NCBI GenBank assembly: GCA_013365325.1
Contig: JABVXV010000636.1
Span: 1-19,481, forward strand
Source: Dipetalonema caudispina
Taxonomy: Eukaryota; Nematoda; Chromadorea; Rhabditida; Onchocercidae
Reading direction: 5' to 3'
Length of the DNA stretch: 19,481 nt
The notes under the pieces are model-generated. The model was not told where the DNA came from. It did no database searches and was given only the letters and a program-made list of their open reading frames with translations. Position numbers and translations under genes: made by a program. Below are positions 1 through 10,224 of the stretch, piece by piece. Position 1 is the first letter of the stretch; the number at the start of each line of letters is the position of its first letter.

Positions 1-202
<202 letters not shown>

Positions 203-2538
203 GAAGCCACCTAAGGGATAAGTTATTGTTGTAGCAATGATTTAACCGTTTGAAATTCATATAAATTAATTGACATATTAAGATAACAATTCATATCAAA
301 ACATATCAAGATATTTTAATTAATTCTTTTAACAATCAAAATATTCTCGCATTTTAAAGAACGTCATGAAATTTAAACTTCACTACTTTTTTTTGAAACA
401 TTACAAAAGTTTAAATATGAAGAAAAGTATTCAAGTATACGTTTTATTTGAAGAGGCATTGAATGATGTATGCAATCAAATTTTCAGAATCCGTTGAATA
501 ACTGTAGGATCGTTATAAATTGCTAACCAATATGCGAGAAAAAGTTGAGTTTTTTAGAAAAAAAATTCAACAAATAACTAATTTTTGCATGGTTATTTTT
601 TTTGCAAAATTTAATGTAATACAAAAAACTAATTTATTTTTTATGAAAATTAAGATTGAGAGGGAGGGAGAGGATGAGAGGAAGGATAAAACTATAAATG
701 AAATTTGTAAGGAATTGCTACTGTCCTCCTCTTCCTCTTCTTTCATCTTCCATTTTTATTATCCTTCTTTTTCGTTCATTGAATCATTCGTCATTTTCAT
801 TTAAAGGCGTTCCTTAATATTATTTATTAAATTTAGGTTACAATTGGTTCTAATCTTTATTATCTATTCAGAAATTAAATTTTTTAAAAAAGAGAGAGTT
901 TATCAAAATGAAACTAAATAACCGCAAATACATTATCAAATAAATTCCATGGGACCATTTACTCGGTCTTTTATTTGAATTATTTGAAATATGGAACGAA
1001 TTAAGAAAAATTTGCAAAATTAAAGTTTCAAAACTCGCACATAACATAAAGAAAAGCAGGAAATGCTTGACAAATATGAAGAAAATTGCATGAAATGGAA
1101 GGACAAAGAAAAAGTGTACAGCAAAAGAGTAATTTGTTAATTAATGGAAAATTTGACTTAATATGACAAATTAATGAAATGATCCTTTTTTTTCCTTCTC
1201 TGCAACGAATTTGTTTTCTTAAATGACTCAAAAAATGATATGAAAAAATTGCCGTAACATATTTATCATTAAATTTTCCAATTGTTGTCCAACATTGAAG
1301 AATTAACACTTTTTGAAAGATAATATCATGAATTTTGCAGCGAATTTTTGAAAAATTATAACTCTATCAGCTATTTAAATAAAAATTCAAAAACTTTATA
1401 AAATTGAAAACGGCAGTGCTTTGAGGTGTGAAAAATGTGTATCTGTGCTTACATCGGATTTATCTGTAGGAAAATAAGTAAGGATTAATAATTTCAATTA
1501 ATGTAATTTATTTTGTGATTTGATGTTATTGTTTTCAACAAAAAATTAAAGAAAAAAGATACTATGAAGTAAAATGATTAAGTAAGTGTGCAAAAAAGAG
1601 ATTGGATAGGTTATAAACTTATTTAGATTAACTACTTAAATTTAAAATTAAAGTCAAAAATTAACTGTTAAAAACTTAGGATAAGCCGAATACTTTTTGC
1701 AAAATTATACATTTGAACCTAAAAGCATTTATTGTCATAAAATAATTCCTTTTGATTTTTTCAAAGATCTTTGCATATTTCAAATTTAGAAGAAGATTAC
1801 AATGATATTCATCAACTTGCGCCAGAAGTCAAATAAAGGTCATAACAATGACTGGTAATATGATTTCTTCGTCATATGATAGAAAATTATGATGAATTAG
1901 GGTGGATGGGATGAAATGAAAAATTTCGAGTATTACAAAAAATATACCAAAAAATTAAAAAAAAAAAAAATTGAAGAGAAAATAAAATGTTCTAAATCAT
2001 CAACAAATTCAACAGCGAAAAAAATTCTAAAGCTGTAAAACGATTCGTAAAATTCAATTAGTTCTAATTATTTTCCGTTTATCGGCGGTAATTTTGAACT
2101 ATTTACTAAATAGGTAAATGATTGATTTTAGAAAAAAAGATAACAATCGACTGAAAACAGTTTTTATTTGATGTACAGTTATATTTAACATGCAAATAAA
2201 GATATAAGTATTCCATTTAAAATAATACATTCTTTATATTTGAATAATAATAATAATAATATGTATGTAATAAACAACACTTTAAAGGACACTTTTGCAT
2301 AACACTCACATTTTTAATTATAACTTAAAACTTATCGAATTTTAAAATTTGCTTATTGCTAAGAATTGTTGGAAGTAATAAAGTAAAGTAAATAAAGTAT
2401 AAAATTTAATACATTAATTCACAAAAATTTCTTATCTTGTGCAAAAAATAAATTTAGAAAAGTAATGAAAAATTTTTGATAACATAAGAGAATTTTTTAC
2501 ATAATTAATTAACTCTGTCAATCCAGTATGTCGATCAG
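203..2538. other. AT-rich intergenic DNA without a recognisable gene
   Basis: Many A and T runs and frequent stops in all frames. The open frames of 94 and 93 codons here (520-804 plus, 1028-1309 minus) consist largely of Phe, Ile, Lys and Ser codons, show no domain and have no supporting splice structure. Confidence 0.6.
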
Positions 2539-2564
2539 TATATATATATATATATATATATATA
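2539..2564. repeat. TA dinucleotide run, 13 units
   Basis: An uninterrupted (TA)13 run, self-complementary and able to form a hairpin or cruciform. Confidence 0.97.
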
Positions 2565-3195
2565 AATATTTGCCATGAAACAATATTATGCAAATTTCTC
2601 TTTCCTTTCCTCCCCACTTTTTCTCTTTTTTAATTCCACTATTTTTAACAAAACTGGACTACAGTGCATATAATTGAAGAGTGTCCTGCAAAGTAATTAA
2701 AACGAAAAAATTTTCAAAATCGGGCAAGTTTTATAGCGTTGTGATCAAACGTCGAATCTCCTTTCTTTCTTCCTCTTCATTTTTTAAAATTTCTTTCTAT
2801 GTGCTTTCATATTTCAAACAAACGTTGTTAACTTTGTGATAAAAAAAGAAAGAAGAAAAAAAATGCATTGAAATTTTATTCTTTCTCTTTTTTCGCTATT
2901 TTTTTCTTCTGACAATTTTACAAATTAATTAATTAATATACTATTGATCTCTTTTTAATAAACTTTTTTTCATGAATTCTTTCCAAACATATAAATTAGT
3001 ATTTCATCATCAAATTTATGATATATACATATCAGTCTGCTTAACCTGGAATTGGTGATAAGTTTATTACTCAATAAAACAGCTCTAATTAATCATCCGT
3101 AAAATGTCTGTATCAAATCAACCACTGCAAATAGAATTTTACAGGGTTGCTGAAGTGAATTATGTAAATTTTGTGTTAGCATAGTATGGGCAGTC
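2565..3195. other. AT-rich intergenic DNA, nothing recognised
   Basis: Contains alternating pyrimidine-rich blocks (around 2600-2640, 2755-2805 and 2875-2910) and short TTAATTAAT runs, but no coding signal. Confidence 0.55.
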
Positions 3196-3296
3196 AATTA
3201 TTATTGATATTACTACTATTCAATTATTATCCATCTTATTACTATTATTATCATAATTATTGTTATTATCACTGTCATTACCGTAATTATTATTCG
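3196..3296. repeat. Interrupted ATT/TTA repeat
   Basis: An imperfect series of ATT, ACT and ATC triplets, an eroded relative of the ATT microsatellites at the left edge and inside the EF-hand gene. Confidence 0.7.
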
Positions 3297-3794
3297 TTGT
3301 GACCAATATTGAAACGGAAATACTTCTCCCTTTTTTCATTTTTTTCCTTCTTTTTCATCTTTCATCATTTCATCTAATTACATTCATTTTCAATTTAAAC
3401 ATTATTTAATTTCTCATAATTTAAAGAGAGCAGAAAATGACGAATTTCGAAAATTTTAAAATCCATTTCAAGATTTACATAAATATTTTAATGCAAATAG
3501 CGATAATATTTGCTTATTTTTTTAAACGAAATATAAATTAAATATCGTAAATATATCGCTATAATTGATAATTGCACATTATCTATGTCAATAATTATTT
3601 AAAAGTATTTTCCAGCCAAGAATATCTCATCTTTTCTTTTTATATCAATATTTTACAATAATTGTTTTGTGTTAATTTCAACGATAAATGATTTGTTGGA
3701 TGAAATTTATTTATAAAGTAATATGCAAAAGAAATCTATCGACTCTTACAAAATTATTTCTTAAAAAAGGCAAAGATATGATTATTTTAAAAGT
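3297..3794. other. AT-rich intergenic DNA, nothing recognised
   Basis: No splice-compatible coding segment, repeat or RNA gene was seen here; only A/T runs and short pyrimidine blocks. Confidence 0.5.
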
Positions 3795-3938
3795 ATGCTA
3801 AAGGCTTTGTTAGCTTTGCACAAATTCATGGAAGGAGATTGTATGGGACGATTATTTGACATATCTGATCGGATGAAAAAGAAAAATCATCGAAAGAACA
3901 CTGTCGCAAAATATCCTAATGAAAAATCATTGAGTTAA
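3795..3938 (+). CDS. Marginal small ORF, 47 codons, possible exon
   Basis: An open frame that stands out from its surroundings by a more mixed amino-acid composition (for example CMGRLFDISDRMKKKNHRKN) and a lower AT content. It is also open for about ten codons upstream of the ATG. No splice sites tie it to another exon, and a 47-codon frame is expected by chance in a window of this size. Function unknown; chance ORF is the default reading. Confidence 0.15.
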   Translation: MLKALLALHKFMEGDCMGRLFDISDRMKKKNHRKNTVAKYPNEKSLS

Positions 3939-4080
3939 CCCTCACATATATCATAAATTTTGAATTAAAATTATGGTTGATATATATGTACATTTTCAAA
4001 AAGACTGGTTTCCTACCTAGCAAAATTTTAAACTATCAAATTGTGCTTCAATTAAATAGAGACAACATTATGAAATTTTA

Positions 4081-4425
4081 CTTTTTTTCACCAATTATAA
4101 AAATTAAAAAAAAAATTCCAAAACACCAACTGATATTGCTTTACTTCCCCAATAATTGTAGTAATTAAAAGCAATTTCCCAAATATCAGGTTCTCATATT
4201 CTTAATAATTGCAGAAATTAAAATACTTTTCTATCAATTATAAAAATAAAAAAATTTTTAATATCCTAAATGTCAGTTGCTCTTGCATTTTTAATAACCA
4301 TAAGGGTTAGAAAAAAAAGTTTCAAAATACGAATCGTTATTACCTTACCATAAAAATCGAAATACAATTTTCTAAATAACAGCTGCTATTACATTTCTGC
4401 CACTTGTAAAAATGAAAAATATCGA
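4081..4425 (+). repeat. Decayed tandem repeat, period about 55 bp, about seven copies
   Basis: A variable core resembling AATAATTGNAGAAATTAAAA recurs near 4091, 4151, 4204, 4234, 4292, 4347 and 4399, that is at steps of about 60, 53, 30, 58, 55 and 52 bases. Between cores a second motif recurs, of the type CCAAATATCAGNTNCT (for example around 4178, 4265 and 4371). The 30-base step looks like a truncated unit. The alignment was done by eye. Confidence 0.6.
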
Positions 4426-5191
4426 AAAAAGTTAAGATAAAAAAATTTGTCAATTGAAAAAAAAGAAAAAATAATTAAAAATGAGAAAAAAGTTATATTT
4501 GTTATAATATATTTATTTTTAAATGAAACATATTTGTATTAAAACTTTCATTCAAAATTATTTTAGCAAAAAAAAACGAAGATTCTCTGAAGATCGATGC
4601 AAATAATATGTTCACATATATTAGTTATATTCGTTGTAAACGAATGATTGGAAGATGTGAAAATAAAAATAGAAATAAAATTAAATTAGAAAATCAAGAA
4701 AAAAAAAGAAACGAATTATGCCAAGGACATTTTAAATGCTAACTTTCCTATACTTTCTTCTTTTTTATAGCTACCGCATTCAAAATCTTTTTTTTATCCT
4801 AATTTTTTTTTTTATTGTTGTTTGTTTCAATCACATCGATTCCTTAAACTTTTAATTTCATCATTTCTTTTTTTGAACGATTAAAGAATGTATACGTATA
4901 TGTTGGATGATTAATTTTCAAGTATATGAAAAAGAAAATGATTAATTAATATTGAAATCAATTAAAATTTATCGTTTTTTTTTTTTTTTTGTAAGTCAAC
5001 AAAAGAATCAAATGAAAAACACATATTAATTAATTAACAGTAATATTCGTGGCATACAACAAGTTAAAAAAAAGTGTGCAATAAAAATTTTTTCAGATAA
5101 CAATTTCTGATGATATTAAACAATTTAAAAAAAAAAGTGGAAAAAAAAAGCGGTCATTACACCGTTTCGCTTCAGCAGTTTGTCTCCAAAA
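4426..5191. other. AT-rich intergenic DNA with long T and A tracts
   Basis: Includes T tracts near 4801-4813 and 4975-4990 and several A tracts. No coding or RNA feature recognised. Confidence 0.55.
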
Positions 5192-5302
5192 ATGACAGAC
5201 GAGGAAACTAATGGACAAATTCAAATGACAAAAGAGAAAGTTTGTTTTCTTGGTCAAAATGATTTGAGGGAAAAAAAAAATTATAAAACAACATTTAAAT
5301 AA
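5192..5302 (+). CDS. Marginal small ORF, 36 codons, with a good start context
   Basis: The ATG at 5192 sits in a nematode-like start context (CCAAAAATGACAGACGAGG), and an acceptor-like CGCTTCAG ends at 5175, 16 bases before it. The product begins MTDEETNGQIQMTKEKVCFL and then becomes lysine-rich. The local AT content is lower than in flanking DNA. It has no recognisable domain, and short ORFs of this size arise by chance, so this is only a candidate. Confidence 0.18.
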   Translation: MTDEETNGQIQMTKEKVCFLGQNDLREKKNYKTTFK

Positions 5303-6107
5303 GCATCAGTTATTTATTTTAAAGTATTATATGTCGTGAAAAAGATTTGAGGACATTTTAAACTTCGTCATTTTTTGAAATTTATAAAAATTATGCCTTC
5401 ATTTCAAACCAATAACAAAAAGGACTAAATGAACGGGAATGATAAAATGCAAGAATTATATCATTTCCATTCTATATCATTTCTTTTAATGCTTACAGTT
5501 CAAGCCAATGTTAAAAAAAAGGCCAGATCGAAGAGAACTGTAAAGTAATAATGAACAGGACTTATATTTTTGTATTTTAATTTTAAATACATATGGCTTT
5601 ATAGCAAACGAATTATAGTAGTGTTAGAATATCAATGGCTTTTTTACATTAATTAATTTTAGTGTATCATAAGTTATTTCATTTTGTAAGATACCTTATT
5701 TTGTTAATTGTTTCTATTGGATTGTACATACCATAAATGACTAATAGAATTTCACAATTCCCTTAATGAACAATAATTAAAGGTAAAGTTTAAATCCAAA
5801 AAAAAAAAATTCGTCAAAAAAAAAAAACCAATCTATAACTTATTTCCTGTCTTTTTTCTTTCATGCGTTTTTTTTCTTTTCTTATGCAAATTTTACTCGG
5901 AAAAGCATAAATTTCACATAGTTTAAAATAAAATTTATTCAAATCGAATTACAAGGACATCAATGAGCGCTTTACTGCTTCTTTCTCAACCTTTTGCCAA
6001 TAACATTTCTGCTATTGGTAGGGAATTGTGAAGTTTGATATTCTATAACCTAATACGCCGTCCTTCAGATAAATTAACCAAAAAAAAAAAAGAAGAAAGA
6101 AAAGCAA
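5303..6107. other. AT-rich intergenic DNA, nothing recognised
   Basis: Contains A tracts around 5800-5827 and 6080-6091, and pyrimidine blocks. No gene-like segment was seen. Confidence 0.5.
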
Positions 6108-6129
6108 TGACCTCAATGACCTTGACGTC
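6108..6129 (-). promoter_or_regulatory. Perfect AGGTCA direct repeat with 3-base spacer next to a TGACGTC site
   Basis: The plus strand reads TGACCT, CAA, TGACCT, then TGACGTC. On the minus strand this is AGGTCA TTG AGGTCA, a DR3 nuclear-receptor type element; the upstream half-site is preceded by TC, making the extended monomer form TCAAGGTCA. The adjacent TGACGTC is close to a CREB/bZIP site. It lies about 1.6 kb upstream of the EF-hand gene, the nearest recognised gene. Binding is inferred from consensus only. Confidence 0.4.
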
Positions 6130-7691
6130 GGAAATGACTGTCGAATGAAAAAAGAGGTAAATGAAGGAATGACAATGTTTATTTCACCTAGTTCTAAAGA
6201 ATTAAAAGGAAAAAAAATCCTCGACTGATTGAAATTTAATATAAATGCTGAAATTTATTAAAGCAATATTGCAGTGATATGATAATTCTTGAAATACTCC
6301 CGAAGAATTTGCGCTCAACTAAAACAAAATCAAATTAATTTTTCCAAATAGATTCACACATGCAATTTTAAAATTTGGAAAAAGAAATTAAGTTTTAAAT
6401 TTGTTAATAATGTTTTGCAATTGATTATAACATTGACAGCTATTTTTTGAAAAAATTATTATTTGATATTGCAAATAATTCGTGTAATTTCATTGTTAAT
6501 ATTTAAAATTCACTGAAATTTTTGCTTAAGTGATACTTTTTGATTAACAAATGAATAGAATGTTGGAAAGTTAATGGAAATTTAAATAAATTGGGTTGGG
6601 TTTTAAAATTGCCATGAAGAATTATGTTACACCACTCGATTGTTAACATTAAGTAAACCTGTTCAAATATCCTCTTAGTTGTAAAATAATGATGTTATGG
6701 CAATAACAATAGTAATTGGATTAGCAAATTAAACAGTGGTATTTAGAAATGATTGTTAATTAAAACAGAAAGTTGGTCAACTAATTATATGCTGCATGAA
6801 AATTATTATTTATTGATACAATTATTGTATTTAACATTTCTCAGCTACCGGTTTTATATGAGATTCTATGTATAATTATCATTTTTAATTTATCTATGAA
6901 AAAATTCACATAGAAAACTTGATTCCCTTCCTCCCTTTCCTTTTCCTTTTTTCTTTCTCTCTTACCTTTATTCCTCGCAAATGCGAACCCAGAAAAAAGA
7001 TATGAAATAAAATTATTGTCCAATTTTTTAAAAAAATCAAGTTTTCTATAACTGAAAAAATTCTTAAACTTCTACTGTGTCACAAAAATGACAAAGAGGA
7101 CTTTGCAATTTTTTATTTCTTATTAGTTTATTTTGCCGCTGGCGTAGTTGGTGGAGCGAAATTTTCTATTGCTTCAATAAATCGAAATGCTCAAGAAGAG
7201 TTTTCTTAATTCTTTTTATGCATTGTTGTTTAAAAAACTATTTTTCGTTATGATGCTGTCGAAATAATATCCTTATTTGAAAATTTACATTTTTGAATTT
7301 TAATAAAATAACTATCATATTTTGCAGCCCATTTTATATATGTACATTAAGACTAGGATGGAATAATTAAGAGTTTGCAAATTTCAAAATTAATTGATTT
7401 TAAATTTTGTATTATTATAAGAACAAATTGTCAAGAATAACATTGATAAAGATGACCTTAAAGTCTTATCTATCTGTTATATTCTTAGGAGAATATTTGA
7501 TAAAGGAAGTTTTTTTTTTCCTATGAATGAATATGAATGATTTGAGGAATGAAATCCAAAATATTTGTTGGAAAATAAAAAATGATTATTGAATTATAAA
7601 TTTTGTGGATCTTAGTCGTTTTTTTCCTGTGACGAACGTTTTCATTTTATTAAAATATAATCAATGAAAAATTTAGGCAATTTTTGCAACA
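6130..7691. other. AT-rich DNA upstream of the EF-hand gene
   Basis: No gene recognised. A brief less AT-rich patch at 7131-7200 holds the short frame encoding FAAGVVGGAKFSIASIN and ends in TAA at 7207; it could be an isolated last exon, but no partner exon was found. A 60-codon minus frame at 6841-7023 is a low-complexity Lys/Glu/Arg run. Confidence 0.5.
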
Positions 7692-7697
7692 TTTTAG
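7692..7697 (+). promoter_or_regulatory. Possible spliced-leader trans-splice acceptor of the EF-hand gene
   Basis: The acceptor-like string TTTTAG ends 17 bases before the ATG at 7715, and no upstream exon with a matching donor was recognised. Nematode mRNAs are commonly trans-spliced to a 22-nt leader at such sites a short distance before the start codon. This is inference from position and consensus only. Confidence 0.4.
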
Positions 7698-7714
7698 ATT
7701 GTGTATCTGTCAAG

Positions 7715-9344
7715 ATGTTCTTCCGTTTTATCTTATTTTATATTTTGCAAAACATTGTAGCGCAAAATGAAAATACAGGTAAGTTCTTTTCAAATCCAAA
7801 TAAATCATGGAAAAGTTGGAAATAAAAGTTTGTAAGATTTTCTTTTAATAATATGGACTAATCAAAAACTACAACTTTACTGATTTTCAAATTTATATTA
7901 TTTATTTAGTACTGTTGCCTAATTTATTCTCATTGTATTTATTTTTGTTAGCATAATTCGTTTAAAATTAAATGCCACAAACATTTAACTTTTTAAAATT
8001 CGTTTTGCTCTTCATAAAATTTAAACCTTGTGAAAATATAACTTTATTTATTTCTAAATTTTATGTTATCTATTTAAGATTTTTATCTAATTTAATCATG
8101 CATCGTTCAACATCGTTCCCAGCACTACAAATCATTTAGAATTAAATGCCGAAATAATCGATTTTTTTTTTCATTTATAAATTTTACCATTCTAATAGTT
8201 TAGCCATTTAATTAATTTGCAGTTGTACGTTTTGATGAAATTGATAGTGATGGTGACAGGCGCATAACATTCAACGAGTTGAAAAAATGGCACAAATCGA
8301 ATCATATAGTTAAGAATGATAAAGAATTGGAAGAAATGATTCAATTAAAAGATCGAAATAATGATGGAATGTTAAATATAGCAGAATTTGTAACATTGCT
8401 ATTGACCCGAAAACCGACCAGTAGAAATGAGCAAATTTTTAAGGTAAAAAATTATTCAAATTTCGATACTTCCCTTTTGCGAAAGTATTTGATAACCTAT
8501 TAATTCATTGAAAAGAAAAAAATTTTATTTTCTCCACCTTTTTGTAGAAAAATATAATAGAGATTAATAAATATAATCGAGGTTAAGAAAGAATATAGTG
8601 AATGAAACGGAAATTGGAGAGAATTTAAAAAAAAAAAATGAAAAATAGTATAACATTTTGATTTATTCAAAAAGTTTTCGGACTCTTTTTGATCTGCTCA
8701 TTTGATTATTTTTGATTTACTTATTTTTTTCCATCAATAAGTTTATTTCATCATAGCGAGTGGATAGAAATGGTGATGGTGTAATAACGCCAACTGAAGC
8801 AATGCAATCGAAGGATAATGGAATTAACGAAAAAATTCTACATGAAATCTTTCAAGTTTGTTTGTTAAATAATTTTAACAATATGGGATTAAACAGCTCA
8901 GTAGTTAAAGTTAGTAAGCAGATAAGTTTTTGTTTAGTCATTATTCCTGAAAAGTAAGCTTAAGAGTGAACAATTATTTTTATATTTTCCTTTCAGTTAA
9001 TTGATTTAAATAATGATGGTAAAATTACGTTCAATGAATTCACATCTGTTATGGATGGTAATTCGAATGCTCAACAAAAACCTAATGCAGAGGTAAATAA
9101 ACAATATTTTATCAACAAAAAGAACAATTAATTTCATTATTAATTAATCTGATTCAGATGATTTTTAATTAACCTAATCAGAATTAATATTTCACTTCCT
9201 GCCTAAATTTTATTTGTTAGACTATGAAAGGATAATCCAAACGTTGCTGTAAAGCATATATCATAATATGCTAAATTATTAATATATAAGGAAAAGGTAA
9301 TCTCATTATTATTATTTATTTCGATATTATTATTATTGTTATTA

Positions 9345-9402
<58 letters not shown>

Positions 9403-10224
9403 CATTATTATTATTATTATCATTATTATTACTATTATTAATATTATGATTACTGTCGTTCTTACTGCTATTATTGTTATCATTACTGTTGTTTTTGTTA
9501 GTATCGTTATCATCACTGACTTTTTTAATTTATGGATTTATGGAAAGTTTTTAAACTTTCATTTAATGTGAATATTTCAGCTAGGAAAAAATCAAAATTT
9601 AGCCTATCAACTGATGACACTTATTGATCAAAATCTTGACCAAAAATTATCTGTTCAAGAAGTACGCAGTTTTGCAGAAGCAAATAGTAAAGTAAGTAGT
9701 AATATGAATCATTTGGTTTATAATGTTTTATAATAATGCTATTAATAGTGGAAAAATTATCATCAGTTCAAATCTATGGAATAATGAAGTTCGAGTAATT
9801 AATTTGCTTAATTTCGTGTAACGTCAAAGCAGATATGAGATTAAAATTTTCGTTTTCTGCAGTGGAGCCATGGTCAGGAATCATTCATGTAATACTCATT
9901 TAGTAATTGAATCTAAAATTGAGCAAATGTATACCGTTATTTTATTGTGACTCCTTTTGCAATTAAATGTAGGTTAGAAAAGTCGAATTGAAGCGTTCGA
10001 ACATTTGCCGGATGTAAGCCTACGTTGACTTTCATTATTATCTTGTTTTACAATTAAACAATTAGTAAAAATTTCAGAAAAGCAAAACTGAAATAACAGA
10101 AGCATTCGGATACATCGATTCTGATCGTGATGGTTTTTTAACAATCAATGAAATAATTGCAGAACCAGAAAAAATAGTCGCATTGGTACATTTTCAGGAG
10201 CCACCACCAGTTATTAATAATTAG
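7715..10224 (+). CDS. Secreted or secretory-pathway six-EF-hand calcium-binding protein (calumenin/reticulocalbin-like), six exons
   Basis: Spliced model: exons 7715-7778, 8223-8443, 8757-8855, 8997-9092, 9581-9691 and 10078-10224 (stop TAG), 245 residues. All introns are GT..AG and the reading frame closes at every junction; intron 1 is phase 1, the other four are phase 0. The start opens a hydrophobic leader, MFFRFILFYILQNIVAQ, typical of a signal peptide. Six 12-residue EF loops follow at about residues 29-40 (DSDGDRRITFNE), 65-76 (DRNNDGMLNIAE), 98-109 (DRNGDGVITPTE), 131-142 (DLNNDGKITFNE), 176-187 (DQNLDQKLSVQE) and 211-222 (DSDRDGFLTINE). Loop 5 lacks the glycine at position 6 but keeps acidic or polar ligands at 1, 3, 5, 9 and 12. 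A signal peptide plus six EF-hands resembles the CREC family (calumenin, reticulocalbin), whose members are usually over 300 residues and end in an HDEL-like ER retrieval signal. This one is shorter and ends in PPPVINN, so secretion rather than ER retention is plausible. Role inferred: calcium binding in the secretory pathway or outside the cell. Orthology to a named gene is not established. Confidence 0.9.
9304..9512 (+). repeat. ATT trinucleotide microsatellite inside intron 4 of the EF-hand gene
   Basis: Triplets ATT/TTA with a nearly perfect core at about 9346-9402, and ATC, ACT and GTT variants towards the right. The plus strand carries ATT, so the pre-mRNA intron carries AUU. An all-Ile frame on the minus strand is an artefact of the repeat. 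Confidence 0.95.

Noticed and set aside
520..804. 94-codon plus-strand frame and similar frames in the first 7 kb
   Set aside because: Low-complexity Phe/Ile/Lys/Ser composition, no domains, no splice context; the number of such frames is what AT-rich DNA would give by chance.
7133..7205. tRNA-like start: TGGCGTAGTTGG at 7140-7151 matches the RNA polymerase III A box
   Set aside because: No B box beyond a bare TCGA, no acceptor-stem pairing and no anticodon arm; neither a tRNA nor a clear tRNA-derived element.
9316..9516. 66-codon minus-strand poly-isoleucine frame
   Set aside because: Direct translation of the ATT microsatellite in intron 4.
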